A model generated the notes under the pieces. It saw nothing but the letters and a program-made list of their open reading frames with translations, searched no databases and had not been told where the DNA came from. From JOPF136 sp035517515 (lineage in GTDB: Bacteria; Acidobacteriota; Terriglobia; Acidiferrales; UBA7541), in assembly GCA_035517515.1 (NCBI GenBank), contig DATIYQ010000321.1:1-61023 (forward strand): a stretch of 61,023 nt of DNA, given 5' to 3'. The translations under genes were made by a program, and so were the position numbers. Position 1 is the stretch's first letter. Each line of letters begins with the position of its first letter. Positions 52,530-60,118 of the stretch are shown here, piece by piece.

Positions 52530-53540
52530 TCAACTGCGGTCGAGCAGCAGCGTGCTGGCAGGCGAGGCCAGCAGCGCCGCGTCTTCGATTGCGGGCGTGC
52601 TCGCCTGCGGAGTGATGGCGCGAATCTCGAATCCGGCGGCGCGCAGCGCGCAAAGAAATTCGCGCGGCGAGTTGCCACTGCGCTCCAGCAGCGTGGGGGC
52701 AAATTCGAGAAGGATGGTCAGATGGGGCGACCGCGGCAACAGGCCCCTCATGCCGGCGAAAACCTGGGGCTCGTTGCCCTGGGCATCCAGCAGGAGCACG
52801 TCGATGGGATCCGGAATCAACTCATCCAGCGGGGCAAAGGTCTCCGGCATCGGCCGGGAGGCCGGGCCCCGGCTTTTGCGATGCGCAGCGCGCTCCGCGA
52901 TGCCGCCACCGTTCGAGGTGTCCACGGTCAGCGTGCGCACCCGATGCGCAAGTCCATTCACCTGCACATTCAGATTCAGGAGCTCGAATGTGCGAGTTTC
53001 GGGTTCGAGCGCCACCACCTGGCCTTCCGGTCCCGTGCCTGCGGCGGCCAGCAGGGTGAAATACCCGGTTTGTGCGCCCACCTCCACCACGCGCATGCCC
53101 CGCGTCACCAGCCGCGACATCACTCGGGTTTGCGCAGGCTTCCAGCAACCCTCCAGCAGCAGGTGCGGGGTCATCCGGGTGTCCCGCGTATCCACGTACA
53201 TCAGAAATGAGTCCAGGATGCGGCACAGCGCCAGGCTGTTTCCCATGTAAAGCGGAAGACGTTCCCGAGTTCCTGCTTCGAGCGCCCGCCGGACTTGCGC
53301 GTCCAGGTCGGCAAGTTTTTTCTCAAAGTCCAGCAGCCGCGAAACCAACTGGTCGTTGATCTTGCTCTGCGCGGTGAAATTCTCCACCGTAGCCTGAAGC
53401 ATCCGGTTGAGCCCTTCCGCCTCCTCCACCGTAAAGTTCACCACCTGCGGAGTTTCTTCTGCTTGGGGGGGGCGCTCGCCCGATCCGGGATTCTTCCGCC
53501 CGGTGGCCCGGCCGGTTGCGACCGCATCCGGATTGCTCAT
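52530..53540 (-). CDS. FkbM-family methyltransferase
   Basis: 336 residues from the ATG at 53540, with AGGAGGG six bases upstream. After a coiled-coil-like N-terminus (about 45-100), the methyltransferase reads GMRVVEVGAQTGYFTLLAAAGTGPEGQVVALEPETRTFELLNLNVQVNG and DPIDVLLLDAQGNEPQVFAGM, typical of FkbM enzymes that O-methylate sugars. It is the first gene of the minus-strand glycan operon that runs to 46426. The N-terminal helical extension is uncommon. Confidence 0.88.
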   Translation of the reverse strand: MSNPDAVATGRATGRKNPGSGERPPQAEETPQVVNFTVEEAEGLNRMLQATVENFTAQSKINDQLVSRLLDFEKKLADLDAQVRRALEAGTRERLPLYMGNSLALCRILDSFLMYVDTRDTRMTPHLLLEGCWKPAQTRVMSRLVTRGMRVVEVGAQTGYFTLLAAAGTGPEGQVVALEPETRTFELLNLNVQVNGLAHRVRTLTVDTSNGGGIAERAAHRKSRGPASRPMPETFAPLDELIPDPIDVLLLDAQGNEPQVFAGMRGLLPRSPHLTILLEFAPTLLERSGNSPREFLCALRAAGFEIRAITPQASTPAIEDAALLASPASTLLLDRS

Positions 53541-53559
53541 GACAATCCCTCCTGAACCT

Positions 53560-53595
53560 GCCCGGACGATTTGCATCCAGGAATTGCGTCCGGGC
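53560..53595. repeat. Inverted repeat upstream of the glycan operon
   Basis: GCCCGGACG (53560-53568) and CGTCCGGGC (53587-53595) are perfect nine-base arms around 18 bases, 20 bases before the FkbM-type start. It could be an operator or an mRNA hairpin near the ribosome site. Confidence 0.5.
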
Positions 53596-53723
53596 GGGCC
53601 GCGGATTAGTGGAATTTAATCAAGTCCACGCTCTGCTGTGACGTTTCTCTCGAACCCAGACGGTTGGTTGGGGAGAAATCGCACCGGAGAGCGTTCATGC
53701 ACGCAGCGTGCCAACGACGCAAT

Positions 53724-53739
53724 TGGCAAGGAATGTGCA
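53724..53739 (+). promoter_or_regulatory. Sigma-54 promoter upstream of flbD
   Basis: TGGCAAG-GAAT-GTGCA, with GG (53725-53726) and GC (53737-53738) correctly spaced. It is nearly the same as the site at 9795. Start expected near 53751, so the leader of about 130 bases would cover the sigma-28 site. Confidence 0.55.
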
Positions 53740-53787
53740 GTCAATCGATCCGGCATTGGGTCAAAGAGCTTCTGAGTTAGACCTCGT

Positions 53788-53814
53788 TCATGCTCGCCGC
53801 GAGCGTGCCGATGA
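53788..53814 (+). promoter_or_regulatory. Candidate sigma-28 promoter of flbD and the first stator pair
   Basis: TCAT (53788-53791), 15 bases, GCCGATGA (53807-53814). Both boxes are identical to those proposed for flgM. Stator genes are FliA-dependent in many bacteria. Confidence 0.5.
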
Positions 53815-53879
53815 GCAGGGATGGTGGAGTTTGGCCCGGGAGGTGCGGTTGGCGCGCGCCGGGCCCCGAGGCGAACGGG

Positions 53880-54149
53880 ATGATTCATCTGACGCGCTTG
53901 AACAGTCAGCCCCTGATCGTGAATGCCGATCTGGTCAAATTCATCGAGAATCTGCCGGACACGGTGATCACTCTGCTCACCGGCGACAAGTTGGTGGTGC
54001 GCGAGGCCGCCGACGACATCATTGAGCGAATTGTTGAGTATCACCGCCGCTCCGGCTGCCGGCTGCCCTTCGGGCAAGTGGCCAGCGCCTCCCCCGGCGA
54101 ACCCCAGGGGCAGGTCCCGGATTCCCCGAGCGGCGCATCGTCCGGGTGA
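53880..54149 (+). CDS. flbD: FlbD-family flagellar protein
   Basis: 89 residues from the ATG at 53880. The conserved FlbD core is MIHLTRLNSQPLIVNADLVKFIENLPDTVITLLTGDKLVVREAADDIIERIVEYHR (1-56). The tail is Pro/Gly/Ser-rich. FlbD proteins of this type (unrelated to the Caulobacter regulator of the same name) sit before motA in several phyla; their function is poorly known. The motA-like gene starts inside its stop codon. Confidence 0.9.
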   Translation: MIHLTRLNSQPLIVNADLVKFIENLPDTVITLLTGDKLVVREAADDIIERIVEYHRRSGCRLPFGQVASASPGEPQGQVPDSPSGASSG

Positions 54150-54940
54150 GCGGAGGAGGATTGGACAAAGCCAGCATGAGCGGGATCGTGGTGGCCGGGG
54201 GCGGGCTGATCCTCGGCCTGACCCTGGAGGGAGGGAAGATTGATCAGATTTTGCAGCCCACCGCGGCGCTGATCGTATTTGGGGGGACGCTGGGGGCCAT
54301 CCTGCTGCAGTTTCCTCTGGCGGTGGTGCAATCCGCGGTGGTGAGTCTTTCCCTTGTCTTCCTCACGCGTTCGGCGCATCCCGCCGAGACCGTCAAGGAG
54401 ATCGTGGGGTACGCGCAGAAGGCGCGCAAGGAAGGCATCGTCTCGCTGGATCGTGAGCTGGAGAGCATCTCCGATCCCTTCCTGCGCAAATCGCTGATGC
54501 TCGCTGTGGACGGCACCGAACCCTCGGAATTGCGCAAGATCATGCAATTGGAACTGCAGAGCCGCGCCGAACACGGCGAAAACATCCCGCGGGTCTTCGA
54601 AGCCGCGGGCGGATTCTCTCCCACCATCGGCATCATCGGGGCGGTGCTGGGACTGATCCAGGTGATGCAGCATCTGGACAACATCGGCGAGGTGGGCAAA
54701 GGGATCGCGGTGGCCTTCGTGGCCACCATCTACGGGGTGGGCCTGGCCAACCTGCTGCTGCTGCCCATCGCCGGCAAACTGCGCATCCGGCAGAGCGAGG
54801 AGTTGCTGCACCAGGAAATCATGCTGGAGGGCGTGGTTTCCATTTTGGAAGGAATGAACCCGCGCATGCTGGAAACCAAACTGGCCAGCTTCCTGGCGCG
54901 GGAGGATCGCGCAAAGATCGGGAGCGTGGCAGCGACATGA
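54146..54940 (+). CDS. motA: MotA-family stator protein, first set (MotC-like)
   Basis: 264 residues from a GTG that overlaps the flbD stop (GTGA). An ATG at 54176 is an alternative. It has four membrane segments (about 11-28, 35-58, 155-175, 188-208) and the conserved FEAAGGFSPTIGIIGAVLGLIQVM segment with the Pro between helices. The cytoplasmic loop has charged residues that meet FliG. It pairs with the MotB-family gene that overlaps it by four bases. The partner's helix is closer to Pseudomonas MotD than to MotB, so this is MotC-like. Confidence 0.92.
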   Translation: MSGGGLDKASMSGIVVAGGGLILGLTLEGGKIDQILQPTAALIVFGGTLGAILLQFPLAVVQSAVVSLSLVFLTRSAHPAETVKEIVGYAQKARKEGIVSLDRELESISDPFLRKSLMLAVDGTEPSELRKIMQLELQSRAEHGENIPRVFEAAGGFSPTIGIIGAVLGLIQVMQHLDNIGEVGKGIAVAFVATIYGVGLANLLLLPIAGKLRIRQSEELLHQEIMLEGVVSILEGMNPRMLETKLASFLAREDRAKIGSVAAT

Positions 54941-55779
54941 GGAAGAAAGCGCACGGCGGACAGATGAGCCACGACCGCTGGCTGGTGTCCTACGCCGATT
55001 TCATCACTCTGCTGTTCGCTTTCTTTGTGGTCCTGTATTCCTCTTCGCAGGTGGACAAGCGCAAAGCCGGGCAACTGGCCCTTTCCATTCAGGTCGCTTT
55101 CCAGCAGATGGGAATTTTCGAACCTTCCAACGCCAAGATTCCGCTGGCCACCTCGCAACCCATGCCCTTTTCGGAAGTGCAGATGGTGGAAAACGCCGCG
55201 CGCGTGGATGCCCTGGGGCAGTTGAGCAGCCGCCCGGTGGGGGCCCTGGTGGGCACCGCCCAGCGCCACGAGCTGAACGCAGTCCAGCGCGAACTGGAAA
55301 CGGCATTGCAGCCCCAGATCAACCGGCACGAGATCGCCATTACCGCCACGCATGAAGGGCTGGTGGTGAGTCTGCGCGAGGCCGGCTTCTTCGATAGCGG
55401 CTCGGCGACCCTCCGGCCGGACAAGCTCTCCACACTCTCCAAGCTGGTGGAGATCATCCGCCCGCACAGCTTTCCGATTCGCATCGAAGGCCACACGGAC
55501 AACGTTCCCATCCGCACCCCCGCGTTCAAGTCGAATTGGGAGCTTTCCACGGCCCGTGCCACCGAAGTCATCCGGCTGCTGATTACGCGCTACGAGGTCT
55601 CTCCCGAGCGGCTTTCCGCTTCGGGATATTCCGAGTACCACCCGGTGGGCTCCAACGAGACTCCGGAGGGACGTGCCGCCAACCGCCGCGTGGATCTGGT
55701 GATCCTGAATCCGCCACCGGGCCTCTCTCTCCCCGAGGGTCCCGCGCAGGCGCCAGCACCCGCACAGCCGGAACCCTGA
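54937..55779 (+). CDS. motB: MotB-family stator protein, first set (MotD-like)
   Basis: 280 residues. A single helix starts at SYADFITLLFAFFVVLYSSSQVD, with the ion-carrying Asp21. The OmpA-like peptidoglycan-binding domain (about 120-265) has FFDSGSATLRPD, IEGHTDNVPI and ANRRVDLVIL. This wording of the helix resembles MotD of pseudomonads. It anchors the stator to the cell wall. Confidence 0.93.
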   Translation: MRKKAHGGQMSHDRWLVSYADFITLLFAFFVVLYSSSQVDKRKAGQLALSIQVAFQQMGIFEPSNAKIPLATSQPMPFSEVQMVENAARVDALGQLSSRPVGALVGTAQRHELNAVQRELETALQPQINRHEIAITATHEGLVVSLREAGFFDSGSATLRPDKLSTLSKLVEIIRPHSFPIRIEGHTDNVPIRTPAFKSNWELSTARATEVIRLLITRYEVSPERLSASGYSEYHPVGSNETPEGRAANRRVDLVILNPPPGLSLPEGPAQAPAPAQPEP

Positions 55780-55919
55780 TCGGAGGCGATGCCTGGGGCG
55801 GCGGGGCAATCGCCGGAGCGAGGCACGGTGGCACGGCCGCGTTTGGCCGGAGAGCCCGCGGCCGCGGATCAAGGGGAGGATGGTTCGGCAAGCCGGAAAT
55901 CGCCTTGGAGCAGACGGCC

Positions 55920-57158
55920 ATGATAATCGAGAAAAACTATCTCGCCAGGCAGCCCATCTTTACCGGGCAAGAACTGGTGTTCGCCTACGAAATCCTATGC
56001 CGGTTCGGCCCGGAGAATTTCTGCCCGGCGGACAAGAGCGAGACCGGGGCGGCCAAAGCCATGGACGAACTCTTTCTCATGGGCCTGATGCAAATGACTC
56101 ACGGCCTGCCGGCATTCATCAACTGCACCCGGGAATTTTTGGTGAGCGACACCTGGGCGCTGCTGCCCCGGGAAAAGATGGTCGGGGAGGTTCTGGAGAC
56201 GGTCGCGCCCGAGCCTGAGGTGGTGGCCGCATGCCGGCGCCTGAAACAGAAAGGGCATCGCGTGGCCCTGGACGATTACGTGGATTCCCCGGAAATGTCC
56301 GCTTACTTCGACGTCGCCGACTTCATCAAGGTGGACGTGCTGGCCACCCCGCTCGAGGAACAGGAGCGGTTGGCCTACAAGTTCCGGCGCCTGGGCATCC
56401 CGCTGGTCGCGGAAAAGGTGGAGACGCGCCGGCAGTTCGAGCTGAACCGCGGGATGGGCTACGAGTATTTCCAGGGCTATTTTTTCTGCAAGCCGACGAT
56501 GGTGCAACGCGCCGCGGTGCCGGTGAACAAGGCGATCTACATCCAGCTTCTCTCCGCCGCGAACCGGCCGCAGATAGACCTCAAAGAACTGGGCGAGCTG
56601 ATCCAGGAAGATGTCTCGCTGAGCTACCGTCTGCTGCGCTATCTCAACTCTCCCGCCTTCCCCCTGCTGGAAGAAGTCTCCTCGATTCCTCACGCGCTTC
56701 GACTGCTGGGCGAGCGTGCCATAAGCAAATGGGTCTCCCTGGTCTGCGTAGCCGCGATGTCCGAAGACAAATCCGGGGAGCTGGTCCGGCTGCCCCTGGT
56801 GCGGGCGCGCTTTTGCGAAATGCTGGCGCCCGCCGCCGGCGTGCCGGAACTGGCCGGCGATTTTTTTCTGATGGGCCTGCTTTCCACGCTGGACGGGATG
56901 CTGGATATGCCCATGCCGCGGGTGCTGGACAACGTGCCGGTGAAGGCGGAGATCAAGGAGGCACTGCTGGGTTCTCCCGGTCTTTACCGCCGTTTTTTCG
57001 AAGTGGTGACGGATTACGAAGCGGGAATCTGGGATCGCCACCGCCAGGAAGATGCCCCCCTGCACCTGCCCGAGGAGCGATTGCCGGACCTCTATCTCGC
57101 CGCAATCGAATGGGCCGGCCAGATCATGGGGCTTTCGCCGGCTCCTGCCGCGAAATGA
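55920..57158 (+). CDS. EAL-HDOD (YuxH-type) signalling protein with degenerate EAL
   Basis: 412 residues from the ATG at 55920 (GGAG upstream). Residues 1-200 are an EAL-like domain: LARQPIFTGQELVFAYEILCRFG in place of the EAL signature, then VALDDYVDS and VAEKVETRRQFE. The Glu-Ala-Leu motif itself is lost, so phosphodiesterase activity is unlikely. Residues 200-390 are an HDOD domain (SYRLLRYLNSPAFPLLEEVSSIPHALRLLGERAISKW). Proteins of this type control motility in Vibrio (CdgJ). It sits between two stator pairs, 141 bases after the first. Confidence 0.88.
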   Translation: MIIEKNYLARQPIFTGQELVFAYEILCRFGPENFCPADKSETGAAKAMDELFLMGLMQMTHGLPAFINCTREFLVSDTWALLPREKMVGEVLETVAPEPEVVAACRRLKQKGHRVALDDYVDSPEMSAYFDVADFIKVDVLATPLEEQERLAYKFRRLGIPLVAEKVETRRQFELNRGMGYEYFQGYFFCKPTMVQRAAVPVNKAIYIQLLSAANRPQIDLKELGELIQEDVSLSYRLLRYLNSPAFPLLEEVSSIPHALRLLGERAISKWVSLVCVAAMSEDKSGELVRLPLVRARFCEMLAPAAGVPELAGDFFLMGLLSTLDGMLDMPMPRVLDNVPVKAEIKEALLGSPGLYRRFFEVVTDYEAGIWDRHRQEDAPLHLPEERLPDLYLAAIEWAGQIMGLSPAPAAK

Positions 57159-57231
57159 CCCAGGGCGGCGGGGGCCGGCAGGTGTCATCGCAACCACGGG
57201 GACTCGGCTTCGCGGGTCCGGCCACGACATC

Positions 57232-57258
57232 TAATCTCCGGCCGTGCCTGACCGATGA
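57232..57258 (+). promoter_or_regulatory. Possible sigma-28 promoter before the PAS-GGDEF/motAB genes
   Basis: TAAT (57232-57235), 15 bases, ACCGATGA (57251-57258). It differs from the other sites by A in the first -10 base. The predicted start near 57265 falls within the ribosome site AGGGGAG, so the leader would be very short. That weakens the call. Confidence 0.4.
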
Positions 57259-57276
57259 AAACTAGGGGAGCCGAGT

Positions 57277-58206
57277 GTGTCTCGACTGGAATCTCCGGAA
57301 GTCTTGCGCGGCATCCTGGAAGGCCTGCAAACCGGAATCTGCATTGTGGACCCGAGCCAAAAAATCCTGTTCTGGAACGACGGGGCGCAGCGCATTACCG
57401 GATTTCTTCGCCATGAAATCGTGGGGCAGTGCCGGCGCTCCGACCTGTTTGCAGAGGGGGACGCGCATTCCGGCATCGTGGCCGATGCCGCCCAGGCCAT
57501 CCATCAGGCGCTTTCCGGCGGGGCGGCCGCGGTGGTGCAGACGGCGATGCGGCACAAGGACGGCCACCCCGTGGTGGTGCGGCTCTGGGTGACTCCGATC
57601 CGCAATCCCGAAGGGTTGATCATCGGGGCCGCGGAGAGTTTCCACGAAACTTTTTCGGATTCCGACTGGGACCGCCGGCAGAACAAGCTCGCCGCTTACG
57701 GGTGCCAGGACCCCGTGACCGGCGCCGCCACGCGGAGATTCGTGCAGTCCCAAATCCAGGAGCACCTGTGCACCTTTCAGGAATACCAGATTCCCATCAG
57801 CCTGCTGTGCATCGAAGTCGATCGCATCCAGGAATTGCTCAAATCCCGGGGGGCCCGCGCGATCGCGGTGATCCTGCGGGTTGTCGCGGTGACCCTTGGA
57901 AACCACCTCGCGCCCACTTGCCTGCTGGGGTATCTGGGAGAGCATCGCTTTCTCGCGGTCATCTCGGGATGCGGCGCGGAGGGATTGACAACAGAGGCGG
58001 AACGTTTGCGCGGCCTGGTGACCCGCGCCCGGGTGAACTGGTGGGGAGACAGCCTGCCGCTCAGCGCATCCTTTGGCGGCGCTTATGCGGCCCCCGGGGA
58101 CACCGTGGAAAGTCTGATGGAGCGCGCGCAACTTGCGCTCGAGGCCGGGCTTGCCTCCGGCGGCAACTGCGTCCGGGTGCTGGACCCGGAGAGCTGCGAT
58201 CCTTAG
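57277..58206 (+). CDS. PAS-GGDEF protein with degenerate GGDEF motif
   Basis: 309 residues from a GTG with AGGGGAG eight bases upstream. A PAS domain (about 5-125, LQTGICIVDPSQKILFWNDGAQRITGF) is followed by a GGDEF-fold domain (about 145-305, DPVTGAATRRFVQSQIQEHL). The active-site loop reads LGEHRF (about 231) instead of GGDEF, so cyclase activity is unlikely. It may sense redox state or a ligand through PAS and bind c-di-GMP or a partner. It precedes the second motAB pair by 16 bases. Confidence 0.85.
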   Translation: MSRLESPEVLRGILEGLQTGICIVDPSQKILFWNDGAQRITGFLRHEIVGQCRRSDLFAEGDAHSGIVADAAQAIHQALSGGAAAVVQTAMRHKDGHPVVVRLWVTPIRNPEGLIIGAAESFHETFSDSDWDRRQNKLAAYGCQDPVTGAATRRFVQSQIQEHLCTFQEYQIPISLLCIEVDRIQELLKSRGARAIAVILRVVAVTLGNHLAPTCLLGYLGEHRFLAVISGCGAEGLTTEAERLRGLVTRARVNWWGDSLPLSASFGGAYAAPGDTVESLMERAQLALEAGLASGGNCVRVLDPESCDP

Positions 58207-58222
58207 GGAGACCGGCCGGACC

Positions 58223-59131
58223 ATGTTTGTAATTATCGGAATCATCGTCGTGTTTGGCGCGGTCATCGGCGGCTACCTGATGGAGCACGGGAATTTGCGG
58301 GTGCTGCTCCAACCCGCGGAGTTGCTGATCATCGGAGGGGCGGCGGTGGGCACCGTGCTCGTTGCCAATCCCCTGCATATCCTCAAGAAGATAGCCGGTG
58401 GCATCGGAGGAGCCTTTGGGGGTTCCAGGTACCCGAAGGAGAAGTACCTCGACACCCTGAAAATGATCTACGAGACGTTGAACCGGGCGCGCAAGGAAGG
58501 GCTCTTCGCCCTGGAGGGCGACAGCGACAATCCCGAGCAAAGCCCGATTTTTTCCAAGTATCCGAAATTCCTCAAAGACCATCACCTGCGCGATTTTGTT
58601 TGCGATTCACTGCGGCTGGCCGCGGGCGGAGGAGCCGAGCCTTTCGACACCGACCAGATGATCGAGCGGGACATGGACGTGCACCATCACGAAGCCACCA
58701 TTCCCATCGCCGCGCTTTCCACCATGGCGGACTCGCTGCCCGGCCTGGGCATCGTGGCCGCGGTGCTGGGTGTGGTCATTACCATGGGCGCCCTGGGAGG
58801 GCCGCCTGAGGAAATTGGGCATAAGGTGGCCGCGGCCCTGGTGGGCACCTTTCTCGGCATTCTGCTCTGCTATGGCCTGGTGGGACCGCTCGCCGCCAAT
58901 ATGGCCAAATCCGCCGACGAGGAATACGCCTTCTATGGGGTCATCCGGGTGGTGATCGTCGCGTTCTTGAAGGGCAGCGCTCCCACCGTGGCCGTGGAGA
59001 TCGCCCGCCGCGCTATCCCTGGTCACGTCCGGCCAACCTTTCAGGAAATGGAGGCCTACATCAAGGGGCACGCCGAGGCGCCCGCCAGCGAGACGGCGGC
59101 TGCGCCGGAGGCGGCCAAGGGGAGCGCATGA
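58223..59131 (+). CDS. motA: MotA, stator protein, second set
   Basis: 302 residues from the ATG at 58223. It has four membrane helices. MFVIIGIIVVFGAVIGGYLMEHGNL and LPGLGIVAAVLGVVITMGALGGPPEEIGHKVAAALVGTFLGILLCYGLVGP match the proton-driven MotA of enterobacteria. The conserved prolines in the cytoplasmic loops are present. motB overlaps its stop by four bases. Confidence 0.96.
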   Translation: MFVIIGIIVVFGAVIGGYLMEHGNLRVLLQPAELLIIGGAAVGTVLVANPLHILKKIAGGIGGAFGGSRYPKEKYLDTLKMIYETLNRARKEGLFALEGDSDNPEQSPIFSKYPKFLKDHHLRDFVCDSLRLAAGGGAEPFDTDQMIERDMDVHHHEATIPIAALSTMADSLPGLGIVAAVLGVVITMGALGGPPEEIGHKVAAALVGTFLGILLCYGLVGPLAANMAKSADEEYAFYGVIRVVIVAFLKGSAPTVAVEIARRAIPGHVRPTFQEMEAYIKGHAEAPASETAAAPEAAKGSA

Positions 59132-59940
59132 ACGCCAAAACCCCGATTCTGATTATCAAGAAGAAGGGCGGCCACGCGGGCCACCATGGAGGCGCCTGGA
59201 AAGTGGCCTACGCCGATTTCGTCACCGCGATGATGGCCCTCTTCATCGTCCTCTGGCTGATGAACTCCAGCAAGCAGATACAAGAGGCGGTGAGCGGATA
59301 CTTCAAGGACCCTAAAGGCACCTCGCGGATTCCCGGCAGCAGTATGCATGGCGCTGGGGAAAATTTTGTGGTCACCACCGACAATATGGACAAGCTGAAG
59401 GAACAACTGGAAACCGCCGTTCGTCAGGTGCCCAACTTCCAGGAGCTCAGCCATCAGATCGACATGACCGTGACCAACGAGGGATTGCGCATCGAACTCC
59501 TGGAATCCGCGCACGGGACTTTCTTCGATAGCGGCAGCGCCAAACTCAATCCGGTGAATGAAGACCTTCTGATCAAACTGGCCCAGGAATTGGGCAGACT
59601 GCCCAACCATATCGCCATCGAGGGTCATACGGACGCAAAGCCCTATGGCCCCTCGAGCAATTACACCAATTGGGAGCTCTCCGCGGACCGGGCGAATTCC
59701 GCGCGCCGGCTGATGCAGGAAAAGGGTCTGCGCCCGGACCAGGTCACTCAGGTGCGCGGCTACGCCGACCATAAATTGCGCCGGCCGGAGGAACCGCTCG
59801 ATCCTTCCAATCGCCGGGTCTCGCTGATCGTCGAGTACCTCATCAAAGCGCCGGCAGCGGACGCCGGGAATTCTTCCAAGCCGGCGGATCAGGGGGAATC
59901 TCCGGCAAAACCACCGGGAGACGGACCGGCGGAGAAGTGA
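59128..59940 (+). CDS. motB: MotB, stator protein, second set
   Basis: 270 residues. WKVAYADFVTAMMALFIVLWLM carries the proton-binding Asp30. This wording is that of classical proton MotB. The OmpA-like domain (about 125-245) has FFDSGSAKLNPV, IEGHTDAKPY and SNRRVSLIVEYL. It pairs with the MotA directly upstream. Confidence 0.96.
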   Translation: MNAKTPILIIKKKGGHAGHHGGAWKVAYADFVTAMMALFIVLWLMNSSKQIQEAVSGYFKDPKGTSRIPGSSMHGAGENFVVTTDNMDKLKEQLETAVRQVPNFQELSHQIDMTVTNEGLRIELLESAHGTFFDSGSAKLNPVNEDLLIKLAQELGRLPNHIAIEGHTDAKPYGPSSNYTNWELSADRANSARRLMQEKGLRPDQVTQVRGYADHKLRRPEEPLDPSNRRVSLIVEYLIKAPAADAGNSSKPADQGESPAKPPGDGPAEK

Positions 59941-60000
59941 CTTTCAGGACCGGCGTCACTCCGCACTGTTCCGCTCCGGCACAGCCCCTTCGATTTCCTC

Positions 60001-60027
60001 TCAAGGAGTTCTTTGCTCTGCCGACTA
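60001..60027 (+). promoter_or_regulatory. Candidate sigma-28 promoter of the terminal small protein
   Basis: TCAA (60001-60004), 15 bases, GCCGACTA (60020-60027). Six of eight -10 bases match. The start near 60034 would leave an 85-base leader. Confidence 0.45.
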
Positions 60028-60118
60028 CAACGATGCAGCCGCATTCCCATCTGCCCTCTGGCTGCAAGGCAACGATTCGAGCAAGGCGAGATCGGGGAGG
60101 GGCTGGCTGGAGAAGGAC

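Larger units (their letters stand above)
53541..53879. other. Divergent control region between the glycan operon and flbD-motor operon
   Basis: 339 bases without a supported gene. It carries an inverted repeat in the glycan-operon leader (53560-53595), a sigma-54 site (53724-53739) and a sigma-28 site (53788-53814), both facing flbD. No sigma-54 or sigma-28 site was found facing the glycan operon. Confidence 0.6.

Noticed and set aside
50217..53210. 997-codon plus-strand open frame across three minus-strand genes
   Set aside because: It spans gene boundaries of the glycan operon, has His/Gln/Arg-rich composition typical of antisense frames and no recognisable domain.
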